A stretch of DNA of 27,500 bases, from positions 12,444,415 to 12,471,914 of the forward strand of contig CM022679.1 of NCBI GenBank assembly GCA_012295275.1, given 5' to 3'. The position numbers were made by a program, and so were the translations under genes. Of the stretch, positions 20,167 to 27,500 are shown piece by piece (within the stretch, counting starts at the first letter, position 1; every line of letters starts with the position of its first letter). Origin of the DNA: Chrysomallon squamiferum (taxonomy: Eukaryota > Mollusca > Gastropoda > Neomphalida > Peltospiridae). A model generated the notes under the pieces. That model saw nothing but the letters and a program-made list of their open reading frames with translations. It was not told the DNA's origin and ran no database searches.

Positions 20167-21221
20167 TTTATAATCTGTCTATAAATTTGTCTACTTATCT
20201 ATCTAACATTTTCTCTATTTAGTGGCTGTCGTTTCATTGAAGCTAAGACCATGGAAAACATTAAAACTATTTCAAGAATAATGATAAAATAAAAAAACCG
20301 CAACTCCGTTGTTTAACCAGTAAATCCAAGAAACTAGAGAAACGAGAATAAAGAGCATTAACACGTCGTGAACCAGGATAAAGAAAAATATATTTAAATA
20401 ATTGATGACTTCAGCAGTTTAATCGTGAGGAGACTTCACCAAGTCCTGTGACAAAGGAAAATAATAAATCTACAGAGATCTTTTGACTTCATGTCCTTTC
20501 GTACTTGAGAAACTCATCTCATTTTTTGTTTTGTGTTGTGGTGAGATAAACTGTTCTCAGACTTTTCCTCGTAATCCACTAGACAGTGGATTGTATGTCA
20601 AGTCGCGAAATGGACTGATTATTTTAAATGAGTACATAAACCAAAGACCTTGATTTTGTTTTTTAATATTTACGTTCCTGTCAATAAGAATAGATTTCTT
20701 GTTAGACATATATTTCTCTTATTAATTTGACAAGTTCCTGATATTAAAACTAAAGCAGCACATAAGTACCTTATCATGATCTATGGATTTTTACTTACAC
20801 TCTATCATCACTAGTTACAAAGCTTTCGTAGATTTTTATTCATAAAATGAACGCAAGCAAAAACGTGAAACCATTAGTATTTTCAGTCAATCATTGAACA
20901 TTCAGAAATTAATCACTGTTGTTACAAATCTTTTTTTTTAACCGCAGGAAAAAAATAAAAACATTAGTGACGAAAAAAAATAATTTAAAAAAATGACATT
21001 AACATCATGCTTCTCGCAGACTTTATGGTTTCTAGTCTGTGTTTGTAATTACTCACGTTGTGCAACGTGATTTGTCTTTGTTGAGTTGTACAGCAGCTAA
21101 ACCGAATCTGTTTCAAAGTTTTCCCTGAAAACTTGTAAGTGTCAGATATTTCTGAATACCAGTGAAAGTGAAACAAACAGACTTTTTAATTTCCCTATAT
21201 TTAAAAATTAATAAAAAAAAT
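20167..21221. other. Unique AT-rich sequence, no gene seen
   Basis: Holds an 8-bp perfect stem with a four-base loop at 20573-20592 (AATCCACT-AGAC-AGTGGATT) and an 18-bp interrupted palindrome at 21053-21070. No coding signature was found. Confidence 0.55.
21053..21070. promoter_or_regulatory. Interrupted palindrome TCACGTTG-TG-CAACGTGA
   Basis: Exact 8-bp arms flank a two-base spacer. Each arm contains CACGTT/AACGTG, an E-box-related or bZIP-like half site, so a dimeric factor could bind. It lies about 160 bp on the 3' side of tRNA-Thr copy 2 (in the tRNA's direction). Function is inference only. Confidence 0.25.
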
Positions 21222-21228
21222 AAAAAAA
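21222..21228 (-). terminator. Pol III terminator (T7) of tRNA-Thr copy 2
   Basis: Seven T on the minus strand begin three bases after the discriminator base, with a second T8 run at 21213-21220. This is a standard strong RNA polymerase III stop. Confidence 0.9.
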
Positions 21229-21231
21229 CCA

Positions 21232-21303
21232 GCCTCCAGTGAGGATCGAACTCACGACCCCTGGTTTACAAGACCAGTGCTCTATCCACTGAGCTATAGA
21301 GGC
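21232..21303 (-). tRNA. tRNA-Thr (anticodon UGU), copy 2
   Basis: A 72-base cloverleaf reads ACA codons, with the anticodon at plus 21268-21270. It is identical to copy 1 except for one transition in the T loop (TTCGATC instead of TTCGATT). All stems are intact, both internal promoter boxes are present, and there is no intron and no encoded CCA. A T7 terminator follows after three bases, so the gene has everything needed for transcription. Apart from a few bases, the flanks differ from copy 1, so the pair is an old duplication or a dispersed family. Confidence 0.96.
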
Positions 21304-22590
21304 GAGACACGATTGGAGAAAGGGCCTGTTTGTTTGTCGGTTTGATTGTTGTTGGGTTGTTGTTGTTTTTTTTCATATTTTTCATCATCGTCATTATCAT
21401 TTTTGCTAAATTAGAAGTAACGTTTCTTGTTATGGTCTATATAACTTTTAACACACTCGTTAATGTTCCTCCATTTTCAAACTTCTATAATCACCTTCCT
21501 TTCTTTTTTTTTTTTTTTTTTTTTTTTTTTCTGTTTCTTTCTGTTTTTCTTGTATTAAATCTATTTACTCTTTCTCCGAAGTTCCATGCTGTCTTTCTTC
21601 TCCGTCTCTTATAACTTTCTTTTCTTCTCTATCTTCTTTCCGTTCTTCCTTGGCATTTCTTCGCATTTGAATTATCTCCTTCATGATCTTCTCATCATTA
21701 AATTAATGAGAACGCACCCACTCTCTTCTTTATCTCCAAATCACCCTGTCTCATATTGATTTATATTGTAGATATGCAAGATATTTCCTCGACTGAAAAA
21801 GGTTTTAAGATATGCATCTCCGTTTCAAAAACAGCGAGAAATGTTTTGGGTTTATTTCGAATCTCAGGATGAAATCTGTTGACATAACTACTGACAGTGG
21901 AAGAATATAATCAGCAATCTGTGTTGAAAAGTGAAAGTTTAATGTATTAGTAATAAGAGAAATTTACTGCAAAGGAAAATCGATATTGTACATTTAATAT
22001 TTATTGTTTTTTCGTGTTTAAATAAAAGTGTATTGGCTTTGTGTCTACGAAGTAAATTGTTTTCGAGAAAGATTACTTCATGCAGAAAAAATAATGTTAC
22101 ATTTGTTGTGTGAAATTTCATTTTTCATGCTGACATTAATTTTAATTCTTGATGGACCTGAAGAATACTAATTATACTGCAAGGCTGTTCTTTTAGTTGG
22201 TTTAATTTTTTTATTATTATTATTTTTTTTATTATTACAGTCGTCAACTTGTCATTATTCTTCTTTTTATTATCATCATCATCGTCATTATTATTATTAT
22301 TGTTGTTGTTGTTGTTATTGTTGTTGTTGTTATTATTATTACATCAGAAGGTAAACATCCGCTTATTCGATTCTATCCATCCTTCCATTCGTTTTTGCCT
22401 CAATTAAATCTTGTAGTCAACATGCATTAAGAAAGTTCTATTTCCAAGCGTTCGAATTCAGTGTTATTTTCCTATATTGTATGCAACAGCACACTATACA
22501 ATACATTAAATCTAACAGACTGCAAGAAAAGTTTGCATTAAACTGAGAAAAGTAATAGAAAGATGCATATTACACATTTCGTTTAGGATT
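21304..22590. other. Unique AT-rich sequence with T27 and TTG/TTA repeats
   Basis: Next to the tRNA is a TTTG/TTG-rich flank (21327-21370). A T27 tract is at 21504-21530, followed by a pyrimidine-rich zone to about 21660. A compound TTA/TCA/TTG microsatellite lies at about 22260-22341. The 94-codon frame at 21330-21614 is Phe-rich from the T-runs and is not a gene. Confidence 0.55.
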
Positions 22591-23100
22591 CCAATCAGTT
22601 GACGCATGCGACGAACTTAAGTGGCTGGCCAAATTAACTTACATCCTCAGAAGAAAGATGGCTTCTTTCTTCACTAGAACGAAGAACGGATATCCGTGTA
22701 ATTATTCCATGCGAGCGATTTCGCGAGAGATGTTCCAAGGCTAACCGGGCGACGCTCGAAGCCCCCAGCACTCATTAGTGAGACATTTGTAAAAGGTGTT
22801 TCATTTCAAGTCGAAGAATTCTACAAAACGCTCGGCTAATTAATAAATTAATTGACTGGTGTCCCTTTAAAAAGCGTGGTTGATTACTTGTTTTGTTTAC
22901 AAGATCTACGCCGAAATTGGAATCGCACGCGAGATCGTTTTTCGTCACATTATTACCGTTGTCACTTCTAAGACATTGAGCCTTCCAGTAATTAAACTGT
23001 TTCTAGACAGCCAAAGTTTATGTTGCGGCTAAACTTTTGTGACGTGTAGGAAACAGCAGACAAGATCGAATTATCGATCATAGCAGTCATACAACTCGTC
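22591..23100. promoter_or_regulatory. CpG-retaining block with palindromic sites (candidate enhancer/CNE)
   Basis: I count about 31 CpG in 510 bp, at or above the number expected from base composition. The next 480 bp have about four. The block has no simple repeat. It contains a perfect 12-bp palindrome ACGGATATCCGT (22686-22697), the near-palindrome AATTAAT-AA-ATTAATT (22838-22853) and GATCGA-ATTA-TCGATC (23064-23079), which overlaps an ATCGAT core. No good open frame is present. These traits fit a conserved, unmethylated or selected regulatory element. An unrecognised exon or RNA remains possible. Confidence 0.4.
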
Positions 23101-24207
23101 TATTCATTCTTCCATTATTTAATTTCATCAGTTTTTATTATTTTTATCTAACACAGAACAACTTTTTTTTTTAAAGTAGTCATGAAAAGTTGTTCATCCA
23201 AGACAGATTTAGTTTTGAATTTGTCGTTGGTAAGAAGTAAAGTTCTTTATTACTTCAACTATTATTATTATTACCAGGACTACTACTGTTGGGATGTAAT
23301 AAAAATCAAGATGTCTTGATTTGTACTCTGTATGTTTATCTTATTTCCAAAAATCTAAAATTTGACTGGATAAACGTGTTACATTTTTGTGTCATACAAA
23401 AATTAACTTTGTAAAAAAAAAAAAAAAAAATTATATCTGTCCTAATAATATTGCCTATTACCGTTTTAAAATTATCTGAGTTTAAAACTGGAAAAGTAAA
23501 TAAACTACAGTAAACTAATAATAATTTTGTATGAACGGTTAGTAACTGTCAGTGTTGTTGTTTACTGATAACAGGATAGTCGAAAACGCGTCATGATTTA
23601 CTCTTATCAATTAGAAGGAGCTGATCCTTTATATGCACATTCCATTTCTGAAAGCTACTCGTGTGTCACGGTTTGGAACGGGAAACACAGTAATAGAGAG
23701 TTTGGTGGAAGATTGATTCTAAGACATTTCACGCCTCGACAGCACACTTTAACAACTCAGAAACAGCCGTCACTTGAATTCAATTGATTATCTTAGATTA
23801 AAAAAACTCTGTCAGAAAAACTTTAACTTCCTTGTTGTTATTCTAACTTGCATTGGTTCTTTTTTCTCTGCTAGGATGCACTCTGTTTGCTAGATGACTG
23901 CACATCAAAACGACTTTTAAATATAAATGTTGGCTTGTTCAATATATTAGTCATCGGTCCAACGTATATATTGAGCTAACGGTAATATCGGAAACAGAAA
24001 GTTTAATTAAGTCAAATCTAGCGAGTAAAGAATTTTCATGTAGAACAGCTTTGTATTGTGCTCTTACTTATTAGCTTTTTCACGATTTAATTTTGGAAAC
24101 CTCATAATACAGTTTCATTTCACTGTCTACAACGTGTATTGTAGATCTCTGGCCATTGGAAACTTATCTTTATTGAAACTCTGCTTGTTGTAGATTGCTT
24201 GGGTACG
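23101..24207. other. Unique AT-rich sequence, no accepted gene
   Basis: Includes an A18 tract (23413-23430). The frame at 23593-23787 (64 codons) has balanced amino-acid composition and no low-complexity run, but I recognise no domain. It was not accepted as a gene. Confidence 0.5.
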
Positions 24208-24345
24208 TTTCAAGATTACGTTTGAATTGGTGACATTTTTAATTAAGCTATCCTTTGCGAGCTTTTTGAATTAAGAAATGAACTGTGGAACTTTTGAATT
24301 AAGAACTAAATGGAGATATTTTTAATTTAAATCTGGACAAACGAT
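24208..24345. repeat. 28-bp periodic array of TTTTGAATTAAG motif
   Basis: Motif copies start at 24236, 24264, 24292 and about 24320, exactly or nearly 28 bp apart. A weak copy may start at about 24208. Copies two and three share 14 exact bases (TTTTGAATTAAGAA). Between motifs the sequence is divergent. This could be an eroded minisatellite or a regularly spaced AT-rich binding array. Confidence 0.6.
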
Positions 24346-24610
24346 ACGGGATGAAATTTGTATCATCCGCAGAACTTTGCTCAATTAATTATCGGTTTTG
24401 TAAAGAAGAAATTTATTGATACTGTATTTGAAAGCTGATTCGTATAATTTTCTTTCCTACAAATTGTAACTAAGTCTTCAAGCGCTCTTGCTCTGTATCA
24501 TTTGGGCGGTTTCCTAATTGCAATGCATTGCCAAAGGCGACCGATTTATGCTGATCGCACAATTCAACCACTCACACATTCCAATTAGAGGAATTCTATC
24601 AACTGCTCGT
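24346..24610. promoter_or_regulatory. Homeodomain-site-rich segment (candidate enhancer)
   Basis: TAATTA-type cores occur as CAATTAATTATC (24382-24393), CTAATTG (24514-24520) and CAATTAG (24582-24588). The part at 24481-24610 is relatively CpG-rich and complex. The cores are those of Antp-class homeodomain proteins. In AT-rich DNA such sites arise easily by chance, so this is tentative. Confidence 0.25.
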
Positions 24611-25124
24611 AAAAGAAATACGTTTAAAACCAATTCACAAACAAAAAGTTAGTTATTTTACACTGTAATGTGGTATTTTTTTTTTTCCTAATGTTGTTTT
24701 TCCCTGTCGTTTTCTTTCCAAAACAGTTCAATCACTCTTATGAAAACAATACAAAGCTATTATTTTTTTCTTTCCTCATTTACCATATTTTCTAATTATT
24801 CTCTAAAATCATGCAATAAAACCATTAAAATGAGAAATCCACAGTGAGACCGACATGAATAACAGTAACAAGAAAAAATGCAGATAACATTATCATTGTG
24901 TGATGACAATAATGATGTGATAGCTAAAACAAATATACATTTTTCAGTCACTTTTGAATTTTATTGTGGTGTTAGAATTGATGTTATATTAATAAATATG
25001 TAAGAATCTAGACATCTAAATAAATCCAGAAAAGTATGTATATGAAAACTGTTTGAATGTGTATGTAAATGAAAGAGAGTGAGAAAGAGAGAGTAGCTGA
25101 AGAATTAGGCAGGTAGGTAGGTAA
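24611..25124. other. AT-rich spacer, no gene seen
   Basis: Unique sequence with short T and A runs that becomes purine-rich (GAGA, GGTA) from about 25074 towards the GA array. Confidence 0.55.
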
Positions 25125-25850
<726 letters not shown>

Positions 25851-25911
<61 letters not shown>

Positions 25912-25949
25912 CACACACACGCATACACACACACACACACACACACACA
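25851..25949. repeat. Compound (CT)29-(AC)n microsatellite
   Basis: A pure CT tract of 58 bp (25851-25908) is followed by GT and an AC tract to 25949 with a GCAT interruption. It has the same arrangement as 20006-20166 but without the AT and GT blocks. Confidence 0.96.
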
Positions 25950-26957
25950 TCTCGTCATATTAAACCAGTCTAAATTTAAGAGATAACTTTCTATTACTAG
26001 AAACAAACATATCAATATATATTAATAAATTCATCTCAATATAACATTCGTCTGGAAAAAAAAAAACATATATGGAACCTTTTAAATACATATCATTTTA
26101 TCTTACAAGGATTCGCCATTACTGTTAGTCAATTAGGTCACAGTGTTTATAAAAACCGGAAGTAGAAGGAAATGACGTCTATAAACTTGAATGGAGTGAG
26201 TTTTGTTTTCCATTCTTTTCTTTACGCTGTGAATGGTTTCCAGTACTCGATTTTCCCAAGATAAAAATAACTATATATCTATAAAAGGCACTCGGAACTG
26301 ACTGTTGAAAAGACTTTATTTTTTTCTTTGCTTCCTTTCCTTTTGTCGTCGGCTTCCTTTGTAATATAACGACACTGTTATGTTATTATGCTAAGGTAAT
26401 GCTGTATGATACAAATATGTCTGGTGCGTGTGTTTTTCCAACCGCAGCTGTCTATTGAAGGCTGCGTTAGATTAGATGTTCACATTTTAACGGACGACAG
26501 TGTCACATGCAATCAAAGAATATTATTATTTTATTTTATTTTATTTTAAAGTTATTATGGCAGTTGTTATATTTATTATTTATAGTACAAATGAATGATG
26601 TTGAACGCTTGATGCTTTTCCGATTTCAGTTATTTATAGAAACTGGTTTTAATGGAGTTTTTTTTTTCAATAAACAGGCAGGTACACATGTTGGTAAGCC
26701 AGTTTTAAGAAATATAATGTAAAAATGTATATATGTATATATTTCCTGATAGCATACTGCATAAACAGTGGGACAAATTAAAATAGTAACTGTACCAAAA
26801 ATCATAATTATTTGAGTTGACACCTAATCTTATTAAATGAAAGGTCTTTAAATGAATATTAACTCTTTTTTTTTTTTACTTACATCATAATTAAAAACCA
26901 TCAGTTTAATTACATAACGAAAGAAAAAAGTAAAAAAGTAAAACATTTCAGTCAACT

Positions 26958-26959
<2 letters not shown>
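25950..26959. other. Unique AT-rich sequence, no accepted gene
   Basis: Contains an exact ETS-type word ACCGGAAGTA (about 26155-26164) downstream of a TTTATAAAAA word, a TTTTA pentanucleotide run (26522-26547) and a T9 run near 26659. Frames at 26507-26722 and 26626-26823 overlap on opposite strands with no domain. Confidence 0.5.

Positions 26960-27025
<66 letters not shown>
26960..27025. repeat. (TC)33 microsatellite
   Basis: An uninterrupted TC tract of 66 bp. Confidence 0.97.
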
Positions 27026-27031
<6 letters not shown>

Positions 27032-27500
27032 CCTGATTCAAACAGTTCCTGCTATATGAAGATTTCTTCTTCTTTTACCTTTCCTTTTTTTGTTTTTATC
27101 TTTTTACTGATCTCACCCTACATAATTTATAAATTCTTTAATTAGCACTGATAATCGCCGTATCCTTTTCATCTTCTGTTAACCACGAAACTCGTTAATT
27201 TTTAATACAAATTTTATTTCGTTTTCTTCCAGTTTTTATTTCTATTATATTCAGGAAACGTCTAATTATCTTCTGAAGAAGACTCATAAATACAGTCTTC
27301 ACATAATTTACTTCATTCTAATTTAAAACAGGAATAGCACCAATATCTGAATACACTAAAGTTCTTTAAAACTTGCTTTATTCTCGTGTTTCATTTTGTT
27401 TTGTTTAATTTTTGGTTCTGTTTTTCTTTTTCTTTTTTTTTTTTTTTTTTTAATCTCCAGATATTTATTGAAGAACTTTAAACTTTCCAGTTTACAAAAA
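27026..27500. other. Pyrimidine-leaning unique sequence with T19 tract, no gene seen
   Basis: T-rich sequence with TTCTTC and TTTTC words. A T19 tract lies at 27433-27451. The window ends in an A-run. No coding signature was found. Confidence 0.55.

Noticed and set aside
23593-23787. 64-codon frame with balanced amino-acid composition, preceded by a TAACAG word that could be a splice acceptor
   Set aside because: No known domain, no matching donor or neighbouring exon identified. RNA-seq junctions would be decisive.

Overview
This window looks like non-coding animal DNA, either intergenic or deep intronic. By eye it is about two-thirds A+T. It is dense in long di- and trinucleotide microsatellites and in poly(T)/poly(A) tracts, and no open frame exceeds 127 codons. 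The frames that exist are either translated microsatellites (poly-N, poly-Q, poly-RE, poly-SL) or short frames with no recognisable domain, so I annotate no protein-coding gene. The only confidently recognised genes are two eukaryotic tRNA-Thr(UGU) genes, both on the minus strand and 12.5 kb apart. They have internal RNA polymerase III promoters, no encoded CCA and normal eukaryotic tRNA geometry. The repeat style (GA/CT, CA, CAA/TTG and ATT tracts of 60-125 bp in an AT-rich background) resembles molluscan, particularly cephalopod, genomes. That assignment is inference.

Layout. 1-2273 is unique sequence with one T25 tract. 2275-5399 holds three blocks of mixed trinucleotide repeats (TTG/TTA/GCA/GTA; CAA/AAT; TTA/TCA/ACC/CAA). 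5789-6312 is a degenerate 23-bp minisatellite of about 23 units that alternates two subtypes, giving a 46-bp higher-order unit. 6805-7640 has a decayed tRNA/SINE-like piece, then a CpG-retaining, complex segment. 8145-8237 carries a 30-bp AT palindrome and a perfect CRE palindrome. 8719-8790 is the first tRNA-Thr. 8942-13540 is a mosaic of microsatellites, AT-rich unique DNA and a second CpG-retaining segment (12361-12720). 13778-13822 resembles the end of a pogo/Tigger-type DNA transposon. 14135-14471 is a second minisatellite with a 28-bp unit. 15961-20166 contains GA/CT/CA tracts, a perfect 57-bp tandem duplication and a second perfect CRE palindrome. 21232-21303 is the second tRNA-Thr, with a strong T7 terminator. 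22591-24610 is the most regulatory-looking part: a CpG-retaining block with palindromic ATCGAT and homeodomain-like sites, then an AATTAA motif repeated about every 28 bp. 24611-27500 returns to AT-rich DNA with GA, CT and CA tracts.

No operon-like or pathway logic is present and I found no convincing new gene system. The items most worth checking are the CpG-retaining candidate cis-regulatory blocks, the two minisatellites and the tRNA-Thr pair.
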